Notes: generated by a model from the sequence alone, not told the origin. A DNA stretch of 64,000 nucleotides from Gluconobacter cadivus (GCF_015244745.1 NZ_JABCQI010000004.1:62001-126000); one strand, 5' to 3'. Positions 17,087-26,675 are shown, counted from the stretch's first letter. Program-made: numbers and translations.

Positions 17087-20000
17087 TGTCTCGACTTCGA
17101 GCTTGCGGATCATTTTGCATAGGACGGTCGTGACCTTCTTGGCATAGCCAATGCGGGTCGCATTCGTCATTTCGCGGATGACCGCAAGCTTGTGATCGGG
17201 CCGGATTTTTACGCCCGATTCCTTCTTGCGTGTCACCCAGTCGATCAGCGCAGCAGGGTTGCCAAACCGGTTGCGGCGGAACTGGATCACCATGCCTTTC
17301 GGCCCGGTTTCCAGACGTTCCACCCCGGCCTCGCGACACAGACGCTTGATCAGAACCACATCCAACAGATTGCCGACTTCCGGCGGAAGTGACCCAAAGC
17401 GATCCACCAGTTCCGCGCGCATCGCCTCAACCTCGGCCTCGTTCGTCAGCGACGCAATCCGGCGATACAGCCCCAGACGCACCGGCAGGTCCGGCACATA
17501 GGTTTCGGGGATCAGGACAGGCAGACCCAGAATGATGGTCGGGGTCCAGCTATCCTCTTCCTCCAGACGCTTGCCACGCTCACGACGCATGTCGATTACG
17601 GCGTCTTCCAGCATCTGCTGATAGAGTTCGATCCCGACTTCCTTGATATGTCCGGACTGCTCATCCCCCAACAGGTTGCCAGCGCCTCGCAGATCCAGAT
17701 CGTGGGACGCCAGCGTGAACCCGGCCCCGAGCGAATCCAGCGTCTGCATGATCTCAAGCCGCTTTTCCGAGGATGCCGAGAGCGGGCGCGTCTGCGGCCA
17801 GGTCAGATAGGCATAACCGCGCTGCTTCCCACGCCCCACGCGTCCGCGAAGCTGGTAGAGCTGTCCCAGACCGAACATGTCCGCACGATGGATGATGATC
17901 GTATTCACGCTGGGCATGTCCAGCCCGCTTTCCACGATATTGGTGGAGAGGAGAATATCGTATTTTCCGTCCGCGAACTCCGTCATGACACGTTCAAGCT
18001 CGGTCGGCGTCAGGCGACCATGCGCCTGTACGGTCTTGGCATCCGGTACGATTTCCGCCAGACGCTCGGCCATCCTGTCCATATCCGCCAGGCGCGGCAC
18101 GACACAGAAGACCTGGCCGCCACGGAAGCGTTCACGCTGAATGGCTTCACGGATCATGACGCTATCGAAGGGTGTGATGAACGTGCGGACCGCCAGACGG
18201 TCCGTCGGCGGCGTTGCGATCAGGCTCATTTCCCGCACGCCGGACAGCGAAAGCTGAAGCGTTCTCGGAAGCGGCGTGGCGGAGAGCGTCAGGACATGCA
18301 CGTCCTCACGCAGCGCTTTCAGGCGTTCCTTGTGAGAGACGCCGAAATGCTGTTCTTCGTCGATGATCAGCAGACCCAGACGCTCGAATGCCACGCTCTT
18401 GGCCAGCAGCGCATGGGTGCCAACGACGATATCCACCGTGCCGTTCGCCATGCCCTCGCGGACCTTCGTGGCTTCCTTGGGCGTTACGAGACGCGAAAGC
18501 TGCACCACATTGACGGGAAAGCCCTCGAAACGTGCCGTAAAGCTTCGGAAATGCTGGCGGGCGAGCAGCGTCGTCGGCACCACGACCGCAACCTGCATGC
18601 CCGAAAGGGCGGCCACGAACGCCGCCCGCAACGCGACTTCCGTCTTACCGAAACCTACATCGCCACAGACCAGTCGATCCATCGGGCGCCCGGCGCTCAT
18701 GTCTTCGAGCACATCCGCAATCGCGCGGGACTGATCTTCCGTCTCCACGAACGGAAAGCGCGCGCAGAACTCGTCCCACAACCCTTCGGCGGGTGCGAGC
18801 ATTGGCGCATCTTTCATGGCGCGTGCCGCTGCCGTCTTGATCAGCTCGCCCGCCATGACGCGGATGCGGGATTTCATCTTGGCTTTGCGGGCCTGCCAAG
18901 CAGTTCCACTCAGCTTGTCGAGCTGAACCCCGGCCTGCTCGGAACCAAAACGGCTCAGAAGTTCGATATTCTCGACAGGCAGAAGAAGCCTCTGCTCCCC
19001 GTCGTACAGGATCGACAGATAATCATGCGCGACCCGGCCTTCCACGACCGTTTCAAGCCCGACATACCGCCCGATTCCGTAATCGGAATGAACGACCAGA
19101 TCGCCTTCCGCAATCTCGCCGACCTGCGAGATGAACTGCTCTCCACGCTTGCGGCGGCGCGGCGGACGCGAAATCCGCTCGCCCAGCAGATCCTGCTCGG
19201 AGACGAAGCACATACGGTCCGAGACGAACCCGCGCTCCAGCCCCAGCGTCAACAGGCCGGTCGTGCCTTTCGGCATTCCTGCCGCATCCGGCCAATCGTC
19301 ATAGGACGTGACCGTAACGCCATGTTCCGCCAGCAGATGCGAAATCCGTTCCCGTGAGCCCCGGCTCCAGGCCGTAACGTAGGTCCGCCGCCCGGCTTCG
19401 GCCCAGGTTTTCACCTGCTGTCCGAAAGCCTCAAACATCCCTGCCCGCGTTCCGTCCTTCGCACGCGCGAACAGCGGGCCGGGCCGATAACCTGCATCCA
19501 CGCCGTGAGCCGTATCCGGCATGGCGAACGCATTGAGAATGACGGACGGCACATCCGCCAGCATCGATTCCCAGCCGTGCGTATCCAGATAGAGCCGGTG
19601 TGGCGGCAGCGGACGGTACGGGATTTCTCCTTCGCGCGTCGGAACGCGCCGGGCCTGATAATGATCGGCGATCATATCCAGCCGCGCCTTGAGGATCTCT
19701 GGTGCATGCTGGTCAAAACTGACTGCACCACCCGGCAGATAATCCAGCAGCGTTTCCATCTGATGGCCGTCACCGTCATGGAACAGCGGCAGATAGTGCT
19801 CCAGCCCCGGATAGCGCCGCCCATCCGAGACGTTTTCATAAATCGTATCGGACGTCGCCGCAGGGCCGAACGAATCGCGCCAGCCAGTACGGAAGCGGCT
19901 GATGCTGTCGGGGCCCAGCGAAAATTCGGACACCGGTCGCAACTCGAAGCGCTTCAGGGTCTCAGTGGAGCGCTGCGTTCCGACATCAAAGGCGCGGATG

Positions 20001-20605
20001 TTCTCGACCTCGTCTCCGAACAGATCGAGCCGGATCGGATCACTTTCACCCGCCGGGAACAGATCGAAAATACCGCCCCGTGTGGCGAACTCGCCCGCTT
20101 CCATGACTGTATCGGTCCGGGTGTAGCCATTGGCCACCAGCAGTTCGATCAGCATGGCCTGATCGAGGCTCTCGCCCGTCTTCACGCTGATGGACTGTCC
20201 TCGGAACGCCGAACGCGGAGGCACGCGCTGGATCAGGCTGTGCACGGTCGTCAGGACAATGCGCTGCGCCTTCGTGGGCTCCAGCAGGCGGCAGAGCGTC
20301 CCTGCCCGTTCGGCGATCAGAACCGGATTGGGCGAAACACGGTCATAGGGCAGACAGTCCCAAGCCGGCAGCCGCAGAACTTCGACTTCAGGCATGAGCC
20401 ACGCCAGCATGTCGGCCAGCGCCGCTACGGCGGCGTCATCGCGCGCAACATGCAGCAGTGGTCCGTCATGCTCGGCAAGGCGCTGACGGAGAAGAAAGGC
20501 CACACTACCATCAGGCACGCCCCAGACGGTCGGTCCGAAAGACCGGTCAAAGGACGTTGTGGACATTTCACGGGTCATGGTTTCGTTTTGTTCCATCCTG
20601 CTCAT
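17075..20605 (-). CDS. mfd: Transcription-repair coupling factor Mfd
   Basis: The 1176-residue translocase removes RNA polymerase stalled at DNA lesions and recruits UvrA. Order seen: UvrB-like N-terminus (LPAWDCLPYDRVSPNP), RNA-polymerase-interacting domain (EGDLVVHSDYGIGRYVGLETV), helicase motif I GDVGFGKTEVALRAAF, motif II DEEQHFGV, motifs V-VI around STNIVESGLDMPSVNTIIIHRADMFGLGQLYQLRGRVGRG, and the C-terminal TRCF domain. ATG at 20605 has GGAAGG eight bases upstream. Divergent from recG with 63 bases between the start codons. Confidence 0.96.
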   Translation of the reverse strand: MSRMEQNETMTREMSTTSFDRSFGPTVWGVPDGSVAFLLRQRLAEHDGPLLHVARDDAAVAALADMLAWLMPEVEVLRLPAWDCLPYDRVSPNPVLIAERAGTLCRLLEPTKAQRIVLTTVHSLIQRVPPRSAFRGQSISVKTGESLDQAMLIELLVANGYTRTDTVMEAGEFATRGGIFDLFPAGESDPIRLDLFGDEVENIRAFDVGTQRSTETLKRFELRPVSEFSLGPDSISRFRTGWRDSFGPAATSDTIYENVSDGRRYPGLEHYLPLFHDGDGHQMETLLDYLPGGAVSFDQHAPEILKARLDMIADHYQARRVPTREGEIPYRPLPPHRLYLDTHGWESMLADVPSVILNAFAMPDTAHGVDAGYRPGPLFARAKDGTRAGMFEAFGQQVKTWAEAGRRTYVTAWSRGSRERISHLLAEHGVTVTSYDDWPDAAGMPKGTTGLLTLGLERGFVSDRMCFVSEQDLLGERISRPPRRRKRGEQFISQVGEIAEGDLVVHSDYGIGRYVGLETVVEGRVAHDYLSILYDGEQRLLLPVENIELLSRFGSEQAGVQLDKLSGTAWQARKAKMKSRIRVMAGELIKTAAARAMKDAPMLAPAEGLWDEFCARFPFVETEDQSRAIADVLEDMSAGRPMDRLVCGDVGFGKTEVALRAAFVAALSGMQVAVVVPTTLLARQHFRSFTARFEGFPVNVVQLSRLVTPKEATKVREGMANGTVDIVVGTHALLAKSVAFERLGLLIIDEEQHFGVSHKERLKALREDVHVLTLSATPLPRTLQLSLSGVREMSLIATPPTDRLAVRTFITPFDSVMIREAIQRERFRGGQVFCVVPRLADMDRMAERLAEIVPDAKTVQAHGRLTPTELERVMTEFADGKYDILLSTNIVESGLDMPSVNTIIIHRADMFGLGQLYQLRGRVGRGKQRGYAYLTWPQTRPLSASSEKRLEIMQTLDSLGAGFTLASHDLDLRGAGNLLGDEQSGHIKEVGIELYQQMLEDAVIDMRRERGKRLEEEDSWTPTIILGLPVLIPETYVPDLPVRLGLYRRIASLTNEAEVEAMRAELVDRFGSLPPEVGNLLDVVLIKRLCREAGVERLETGPKGMVIQFRRNRFGNPAALIDWVTRKKESGVKIRPDHKLAVIREMTNATRIGYAKKVTTVLCKMIRKLEVETSGD

Positions 20606-20668
20606 GCCCTATACCTTCCGTTCCATCGCCTGTCAGCCCGAGGAGCACGGGAAGCGCCCGTTGTCACG

Positions 20669-22798
20669 ATGCCGTCCGAACAGTTCCCGTCCCCTGCCGA
20701 TCCCAACTCTGAGACAGAGCATGCGCTCGCCCCACTTTTTGCGCCGCTGACGAGCCTGCCCGGAATTGGGCCACGGCATGCCAGCCTTCTGGAAAAGATC
20801 GCCGGCGGACGAAAGGTGCTGGACCTGCTGTTCACCCTGCCCGAACGGGTGGTTGACCGGCGCATTCTGCGCACAGTTGCGGACGGACACAATCTCGCCC
20901 CCGGCGAAATCCTGACGGCGCATGTCCGTGTCGTTGCCCTGCGCAAGGCGGGGCGCCCCGGGCAGCCTTCCATTATCCGCACCGAAGACGATACTGGAAC
21001 GCTCGACCTTGTTTTCTTCCAGACGCGCAACATGCCCAGCCCGACCGTAGGCGCTGAACTGCTGGTGTCTGGCAAAACCGGCAGCTTTCAGGGTGAGCTG
21101 ACAATGCCGCAGCCCGATCATGTCGTGAGCTGGGCCAAACGCGACAGCTTCCCCTCGCTCGAACCCGTCTGGCCTCTCACCGCCGGGCTTTTCCCCTATA
21201 CGGTCCGCAAGGCCATGCGCGCTGCTCTGGCTCTCCTGCCCGATCTGCCGGAATGGCTGGACCCGGCCCTCGTTACCCAGCGGAAATGGCAGTCCTTCAC
21301 GCAGGCTCTGCGCCTGATGCAATCGCCGGAGATCATCCCGCCGGACGTTGCGTGGGAGCCGGTTCGCAACCGCGCCCTGTCCCGCCTTGCGGCTGATGAA
21401 CTGCTGGCCGATCAGCTTTGCTTCGGGCTCGCGCGCCTCAAGGCCCGCGAGCGGCACGGGCGCAGCTTTCCCGGCACCGGTGCGCTTCAGGCCGAAATGC
21501 TCCAGCGCTTCGGACATAAACCAACTCACGCCCAGACCATGGCCATTGCGGAAATTGCCGCCGACCTCTCTGCGTCGACGCCCATGATGCGTCTGCTTCA
21601 GGGTGATGTCGGCGCGGGCAAGACTTTCGTCGCGATGAACGCGATGCTTCAGGTTGTGGAATCCGGTGCTCAGGCTGCGCTCATGGCGCCGACCGAAATC
21701 CTCGCCCGCCAGCATTTCGAAACGCTCTCCCGCCTCTGCCCGACGGAATGCACCTATCTGAGCGGTACGATCAAAGGCGCAGCCCGGCGCAAGGTGCTCG
21801 CGGCCATCGCGGATGGCACGGCAAGGATCGTCGTCGGAACGCATGCCCTGTTTCAGGACGGCGTGACCTTCCACGATCTCGGCCTCGCCGTCATCGACGA
21901 ACAGCATCGATTCGGCGTTCGTCAGCGCATGAATCTGAGCGCAAAGGGGGAAGCGACGGACATTCTCATCATGACCGCAACGCCCATCCCCCGCACGCTC
22001 CAGCTTATGGAATGGGGCGAGATGAGCGTCAGCCGTCTGGACTCGAAGCCCCCTGGCCGCCAGCCGATCCGCACGACGCTGCACAGCATGGACTCGCTCG
22101 ACAGCGTGCTTGCAGGCATCAGCCGGGCTCTGCGTGATGGCGTGCAGGTCTTCTGGGTCTGCCCGCTCATCGAAAATAGCGAAACACAGGCCGCGGCTGC
22201 CGCGGAAGAGCGGTGGGCTTCGTTGGAGCAACGATTTGAAGGGCTTGTGGGTCTCGCACACGGCAAACAGGACATTACCGTTCGTCAGGAAGCTCTGGAC
22301 ACGTTCCGTCTCGGCAAAACACGGCTTCTCGTCGCCACAACCGTCATCGAAGTCGGCGTGGACATCCCCAATGCGTCCGTCATGGTGATTGAACAGGCCG
22401 AACGCTTCGGCCTTGCTCAGCTTCATCAATTGCGTGGCCGCGTGGGACGCGGTTCAAAACAGTCCTTCTGCCTCCTGCTCCATGACCGGAGCGCCACGCC
22501 CACCGCTGTCCGGCGTCTGAGCCTTCTACGCGACACCAATGACGGTTTTCTGATCGCTGACGAAGACTATCGGATCCGGGGTGGTGGAGACATTGCGGGG
22601 GACCGCCAGTCCGGTCTTCCCGGTTTCCGTCTGGCACAGGGTGCCCGTCTTGCGCTGCTGCTGACCGCCATGCAGCAGGACAGCGAACGCGAAATCGTTC
22701 GCAACCCGCAACTCACTGGTGCGCGAGGCCATGCACTCAGAATTCTGCTCGAAATATTCGACCGCAACGACCCCGACAGACTTCTGATTTCCGGTTAG
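20669..22798 (+). CDS. recG: ATP-dependent DNA helicase RecG
   Basis: A 709-residue helicase that reverses stalled replication forks and processes recombination intermediates. The N-terminal wedge/OB part includes LTSLPGIGPRHASLLEKIAGGRKVLDLLFTLPERVVDRR; helicase motifs are GDVGAGKTFVAMNAML (I), DEQHRFGVRQR (II), TATPIPRTL (III) and TTVIEVGVDIPNASVMVIEQAERFGLAQLHQLRGRVGRG (V-VI). The frame stays open far upstream opposite mfd, but family similarity begins at the ATG at 20669. Shares a short divergent promoter region with mfd. Confidence 0.96.
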   Translation: MPSEQFPSPADPNSETEHALAPLFAPLTSLPGIGPRHASLLEKIAGGRKVLDLLFTLPERVVDRRILRTVADGHNLAPGEILTAHVRVVALRKAGRPGQPSIIRTEDDTGTLDLVFFQTRNMPSPTVGAELLVSGKTGSFQGELTMPQPDHVVSWAKRDSFPSLEPVWPLTAGLFPYTVRKAMRAALALLPDLPEWLDPALVTQRKWQSFTQALRLMQSPEIIPPDVAWEPVRNRALSRLAADELLADQLCFGLARLKARERHGRSFPGTGALQAEMLQRFGHKPTHAQTMAIAEIAADLSASTPMMRLLQGDVGAGKTFVAMNAMLQVVESGAQAALMAPTEILARQHFETLSRLCPTECTYLSGTIKGAARRKVLAAIADGTARIVVGTHALFQDGVTFHDLGLAVIDEQHRFGVRQRMNLSAKGEATDILIMTATPIPRTLQLMEWGEMSVSRLDSKPPGRQPIRTTLHSMDSLDSVLAGISRALRDGVQVFWVCPLIENSETQAAAAAEERWASLEQRFEGLVGLAHGKQDITVRQEALDTFRLGKTRLLVATTVIEVGVDIPNASVMVIEQAERFGLAQLHQLRGRVGRGSKQSFCLLLHDRSATPTAVRRLSLLRDTNDGFLIADEDYRIRGGGDIAGDRQSGLPGFRLAQGARLALLLTAMQQDSEREIVRNPQLTGARGHALRILLEIFDRNDPDRLLISG

Positions 22799-22873
22799 AC
22801 AGAAAAATTCACACCGATATAATACTGTGAATTTATCAATAATGCGTTCAACCGAATTTCATGGAGTCTACGA

Positions 22874-24577
22874 ATGATGGGCAGTCCGGCCAGAGACGTT
22901 CAGGAAAAGACGCTCCACGAATACTCTGGCTCCTCTCCGGACAGCCGATCCCTGCTCTTTCGTCTGCTTCTGGCCGCAACAGGCGCAACAGCGGTCGCAT
23001 TTCTGGATATCCCGGAGAACGGAATACCATCCATTCTCCAGTCCGCAGGATCGCCCCCAGTCGCGCTCTACAAGCTGGACGCTGGCGAGATCATTCTCGC
23101 AGCCGAGCAAAAACGAAAAGGCAAAACCTTTTTCTCATGTCCGTTTTTCAAAGATTGGTCGCTCATCGGGCTTCCGATTACGAACAGATCCTATGACAGT
23201 CACCGCAGACAGTTTCTGATCGCCATTCGCCTGAACGGCAGCAGCTTCCTGCCGACGGCCGAAGATTCACTGCAGGACGTGGCCAGGCAGCTTGCCTGTG
23301 AGGTTACGGAGAACGCTGGAAAATCCTCTCTTCCCGATCGTGAGGAGAGTCTTCTTGTCCTGCAGCAGTTCATCGAAAGAACCGGGAAACTGCCCCGCCG
23401 CGCCGTTTTCAGCCTCATTCACCTTAATCTTGATCACCTTTCCCTAATCAACGATCGGTATGGATGGGACACGGCTGATCTTATTCTTGCGGAGATGATC
23501 CGGCGCCTGAAAGCCGTCCTGCCGGAAGGGGCTTTCCTCAGCTCGATCGGGGGAGGACATTTCATGGTCCTCACCCCGCCGGGGACAACAGCCGTCACGA
23601 CCCGCACTCTGGTCAACGCCATTCTGCAGATTTCCAGCACTCCCGTTGACCTGGAGATGGGAGCTGTCCCTTTCTCCATCTCCGCGGGCTGGAGCGTCTA
23701 TCCGCAGGATGCCGAAGATGCGAACCAGCTCATTCTTGCCGCACGCGCTGCCCTCACCGAAGCCAATCGGACCGGAGGGGGACATGAACGCCGGGCAAAC
23801 GCAGAACTCACCAACACCTATACCGTCACGTCCAATCTTGAGCAGGATCTTCTCAAAGCCGTCGAGGACGACGCACTTTTCCTTAAATGGATGCCCATCG
23901 TCGATACGGAATCCCAGAAGATCGTCGGACATGAGGCGCTGCTACGCTGGACGCGCCCCGGACACGGCGAAGTCGCGCCGAACCTGTTCATCCATTACGC
24001 CGAAGAAGCGGGCATGATTGAAGCGCTCGACAGCTGGAGTCTGCGCAATGCCTGCCTGGCTGCATTGCACTGGCCTGCTCCCTTGAGGGTCTGCGTGAAT
24101 GTCTCGCCTGTCTGGCTGGTCAACGAACGCCTGGCCCCCCTCATCGATTCAGTTCTGACCCAGACCGGCCTTCCGCCCGGCCGTTTGCAGATCGAGTTGT
24201 CCGAATGCCGACCATTCGGACCATCCGACATCGCTTTCCGTGAACTCTCCCGTGTTCGCGCATTGGGCGTGCGCCTCGCCATCGACGATTTCGGGGCAGG
24301 CTATTCTTCGCTGGAACGCCTGCGGACTTATCCGCTGGATCAGATCAAACTCGATCGGGCTTTTGTCCAGTATTTGGGCGAAGACATCCGCGCCGACGAA
24401 GTAATGTACGCCATTCTGTCACTGGCACGGTCCCTGAATATCACCTGCTGCGCGAAGGGTGTGGAAACCGAGCACCAGATGGCCCTGCTGGACGCCAATG
24501 GCTGCGAGGAAGTCCAAGGCTATCTTCTGGGCGCACCGGTTCGTGACAGTCACACCCCGCATCCTGCCCTGACATAA
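22874..24577 (+). CDS. Degenerate GGDEF-EAL domain protein
   Basis: The 567-residue cytoplasmic protein has an N-terminal GAF-like sensor region (~25-155), a GGDEF domain (~160-310) and an EAL domain (~325-560). The diguanylate cyclase signature GGDEF is replaced by GGGHF (residues 226-230), so cyclase activity is unlikely. The EAL domain keeps E354 (EALLRW), the Asn in VCVNVSP, IELSE, IDDFGAGYSSLE and IKLDRAF, but the AEGVE motif reads AKGVE with Lys at residue 528, where active phosphodiesterases have a catalytic Glu. It may therefore be a cyclic-di-GMP binding or protein-interaction regulator. It follows recG by 75 bases and ends at a strong terminator. Confidence 0.88.
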   Translation: MMGSPARDVQEKTLHEYSGSSPDSRSLLFRLLLAATGATAVAFLDIPENGIPSILQSAGSPPVALYKLDAGEIILAAEQKRKGKTFFSCPFFKDWSLIGLPITNRSYDSHRRQFLIAIRLNGSSFLPTAEDSLQDVARQLACEVTENAGKSSLPDREESLLVLQQFIERTGKLPRRAVFSLIHLNLDHLSLINDRYGWDTADLILAEMIRRLKAVLPEGAFLSSIGGGHFMVLTPPGTTAVTTRTLVNAILQISSTPVDLEMGAVPFSISAGWSVYPQDAEDANQLILAARAALTEANRTGGGHERRANAELTNTYTVTSNLEQDLLKAVEDDALFLKWMPIVDTESQKIVGHEALLRWTRPGHGEVAPNLFIHYAEEAGMIEALDSWSLRNACLAALHWPAPLRVCVNVSPVWLVNERLAPLIDSVLTQTGLPPGRLQIELSECRPFGPSDIAFRELSRVRALGVRLAIDDFGAGYSSLERLRTYPLDQIKLDRAFVQYLGEDIRADEVMYAILSLARSLNITCCAKGVETEHQMALLDANGCEEVQGYLLGAPVRDSHTPHPALT

Positions 24578-24583
24578 AAAAAA

Positions 24584-24610
24584 GCCGCCTTCCTTTTCAT
24601 GGAAGGCGGC
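24584..24610. terminator. Bidirectional intrinsic terminator
   Basis: GCCGCCTTCC/GGAAGGCGGC form a perfect 10-bp stem with a 7-nt loop. On the minus strand it is followed by eight Ts, on the plus strand by CTTTTC, so it serves both the GGDEF-EAL gene and the convergent LpxR-like gene. Confidence 0.93.
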
Positions 24611-24636
24611 CTTTTCAGATCAGCGGTCTAAATGGG

Positions 24637-25638
24637 TCAGAACTTCACGGACAGCTTGAGCGATCCATAGTTGAACAGGCCGGCCTTCTGAGTCTGGAAC
24701 TGGGCTGTCTGCCAGTTCTGGCTATAGGACAGGCGCACACCATGCCACATCACCGCAACACCGGCATGAACCTCACCCACATCCCATATCTTGTTCACAT
24801 GCGGCGCATTCGGGCGGACCGTACTGCCCTGAAGCGTCACGTCATATCCCACGGCCTGACCTTCAACACCGCCATAGAAATACCAGGCGAAAGGACGAGT
24901 CGCGCGGAACGCATCCGTTCCGTCCAGCCCCGGTCCGATTGTCGCATTGCCGAAATCGCTGTCGAGACCCTGACCGATGCGGAACGTCGTCGCCACATCG
25001 GCATAGGTCCGGTAATCACCAGCAGCACCCGAGATCGCGGGCAGCACATCCGCGTGAATGCCATAGACATTCAGGACCGGCAGACGCCAGATCCGTCCCG
25101 CCTGAACCTGAAAGATCGGCTGATTCGCAAGCTGATGGCCCCAGCCCGTGCTCGGGGTGTCGCTGATAGCCTTGTGAAACCCGTTCTGGACCTGACGCCC
25201 GAGTCCTGCCGGGCCAAGCATGCCGAACTGGATTCCCGTAACAGTCCGGGAAAGATCGGTATCGTTGATGAGGTTGACCGTTCCGAGCAGCAGGCCCGCA
25301 TAAGGACGATCACCCTGAGGCGGATTGTCGGCCTGCGTATCGCGGGGCGTATCAATGATCTGCTGTAAACCGATACTGATGCGCTGAACGCCTTCTCCCA
25401 TCAGGATGCGGTTCAGCTTGGCAATCGGGCGCGGCAGATTATCGGTTCCGGACGTCCAGTTGATGCGCAGACCGGACGTATAATACTGATCCGACGTGCC
25501 TTTCAGCGTGGAGATTGCATCATTTTCACCCTGAATGGTCCATGTTCCATACGGGTCCTGCAACGGTGTTGCCATAGCAGAGGAAGACAGCGCCAGCACG
25601 GCAGTGGCTCCAATGGAAAAAGTCAGTCTGCTTCGCAT
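24637..25638 (-). CDS. LpxR-family outer-membrane lipid A deacylase-like protein (DUF2219)
   Basis: A 333-residue outer-membrane barrel candidate with signal peptide MRSRLTFSIGATAVLALSSSAMAT and a C-terminal Phe (SLKLSVKF), the classic barrel end. Body motifs fit LpxR/DUF2219: ENDAISTLKGTSDQYYTSGLRINWTSG near the start and QGDRPYAGLLLGTVNLI, which holds the conserved Asp-Arg-Pro-Tyr-Ala-Gly. LpxR removes the 3'-acyloxyacyl chain of lipid A; enzymatic activity here is inferred. ATG at 25638 is preceded by AGAGGTG. A 277-base region separates it from the divergent cold-shock gene. Confidence 0.8.
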   Translation of the reverse strand: MRSRLTFSIGATAVLALSSSAMATPLQDPYGTWTIQGENDAISTLKGTSDQYYTSGLRINWTSGTDNLPRPIAKLNRILMGEGVQRISIGLQQIIDTPRDTQADNPPQGDRPYAGLLLGTVNLINDTDLSRTVTGIQFGMLGPAGLGRQVQNGFHKAISDTPSTGWGHQLANQPIFQVQAGRIWRLPVLNVYGIHADVLPAISGAAGDYRTYADVATTFRIGQGLDSDFGNATIGPGLDGTDAFRATRPFAWYFYGGVEGQAVGYDVTLQGSTVRPNAPHVNKIWDVGEVHAGVAVMWHGVRLSYSQNWQTAQFQTQKAGLFNYGSLKLSVKF

Positions 25639-25887
25639 GGGCACCTCTGTTACGTGCGGGATCCGGGACCGCAAAGTACTGGAAAACGTGTGTATGTCAT
25701 TTCCACGACCGAAATCAAAGTGTCGACCGGACACTTCACAATCTTAAAATCAGCGCGAGTTATGTTTCAGCCTGACATTCCCTGTGGCAGAGAAGGAAAA
25801 AACCGTGCTACAGCTTATTGCAGGAGAAAAGCAGCATCGTTTTTTTCCAAATTTTTGAAATTACGTCACGACAGGGTCCGCCCTATC

Positions 25888-25911
25888 ATGGCACCCCAGT
25901 CTCGGGATTAG
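25888..25911 (+). other. Possible 7-codon upstream ORF before the cold-shock gene
   Basis: ATG-GCA-CCC-CAG-TCT-CGG-GAT-TAG lies in a different frame and stops four bases before the TTG start of the cold-shock protein. Ribosomes finishing this short ORF could reinitiate at the TTG. No strong Shine-Dalgarno precedes it, so it may be chance. Confidence 0.3.
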
Positions 25912-25915
25912 ACCG

Positions 25916-26611
25916 TTGAGAAACAACAGAACCGACCGCAGCAGCTTCAACTCACCTCGCCGCGGCGGGTTTGACGACACATACTCGTCCCAGCCGTCCT
26001 ATGGCGACCGTGGTGGCTTTGGTGGTGGAAATGGTGGCGGTGGCGGCTACGGCGCTCCTCGTCGCAGCAACAGCTTCGTCGCAGCTTCAGGCCCGGAAAT
26101 CAGCTCCCGCGTGAAGTGGTTCAACACCGAAAAGGGCTTCGGTTTCGTTGAACTGTCCGATGGTTCGGGCGACATCTTCCTGCACGCCAACGCTCTCACC
26201 AATGCCGGTGTCAGCGCCGTGAACCCGGGTGCAACCGTCGTGGTCCGCATCGGCCAGGGCCCGAAGGGTCGTCAGGTCGCTGAAGTTCTCTCGGTTGACG
26301 AGAGCACGGCAGAAGCACCGCGCCCGCGCGCTGCTTTCGGCGATCAGCCCCGTTTCGGTGGCTCGGCTCGTCCGGGCCGTCCGGCTCCGGACCTGTCCCG
26401 CGCTGAAGATATGCGTGGCACGGTCAAGTGGTACAACGCCACGAAGGGCTTCGGCTTCATCACGCCGGAATCCGGTGGCAAGGACATTTTCGTCCACGCT
26501 TCTGCTCTCGAGCGTTCCGGCCTGCCGACGCTTGACGAAGGCCAGACGATCAACGTCAAGGTTGTTCAGGGCCAGAAGGGTCCGGAAGCTGCTGAAATCA
26601 GCGCTGACTGA
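25916..26611 (+). CDS. Double cold-shock-domain protein with Gly/Arg-rich N-terminus
   Basis: The 231-residue protein holds two cold-shock domains: CSD1 with VKWFNTEKGFGFVEL...DIFLHANAL (~66-125) and CSD2 with VKWYNATKGFGFITPESGGKDIFVHASAL (~165-230). RNP1 and RNP2 motifs are intact in both, so it should bind single-stranded RNA/DNA. The first ~50 residues are rich in Gly, Arg and Ser (GGFGGGNGGGGGYG), a flexible RGG-like tail. The only usable start is TTG at 25916; no ATG or GTG precedes it before an in-frame stop. The AT-rich upstream region probably holds a long leader. A terminator follows. Confidence 0.9.
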   Translation: MRNNRTDRSSFNSPRRGGFDDTYSSQPSYGDRGGFGGGNGGGGGYGAPRRSNSFVAASGPEISSRVKWFNTEKGFGFVELSDGSGDIFLHANALTNAGVSAVNPGATVVVRIGQGPKGRQVAEVLSVDESTAEAPRPRAAFGDQPRFGGSARPGRPAPDLSRAEDMRGTVKWYNATKGFGFITPESGGKDIFVHASALERSGLPTLDEGQTINVKVVQGQKGPEAAEISAD

Positions 26612-26642
26612 ATGACCCGGACTTCGGTCTGAGTAAAAAAAA

Positions 26643-26675
26643 ACCGCTGCCAGCTTCTGCTGCAGCGGTTTTTTT
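26643..26675 (+). terminator. Intrinsic terminator of the cold-shock gene
   Basis: ACCGCTGC/GCAGCGGT stem with an 11-nt loop followed by seven Ts on the plus strand; an A-run precedes it, so it may also work in reverse. Confidence 0.93.

Noticed and set aside
17648-19357. 569-aa open frame opposite mfd
   Set aside because: Lies wholly within mfd on the other strand, with shadow composition and no domain.
19505-20668. 388-residue N-terminal extension of recG
   Set aside because: It is antisense to mfd and has no RecG similarity; RecG similarity begins at the ATG at 20669.
20633-22429. 598-aa open frame opposite recG
   Set aside because: Antisense to recG, composition rich in Arg/His/Gln and no recognisable motifs.
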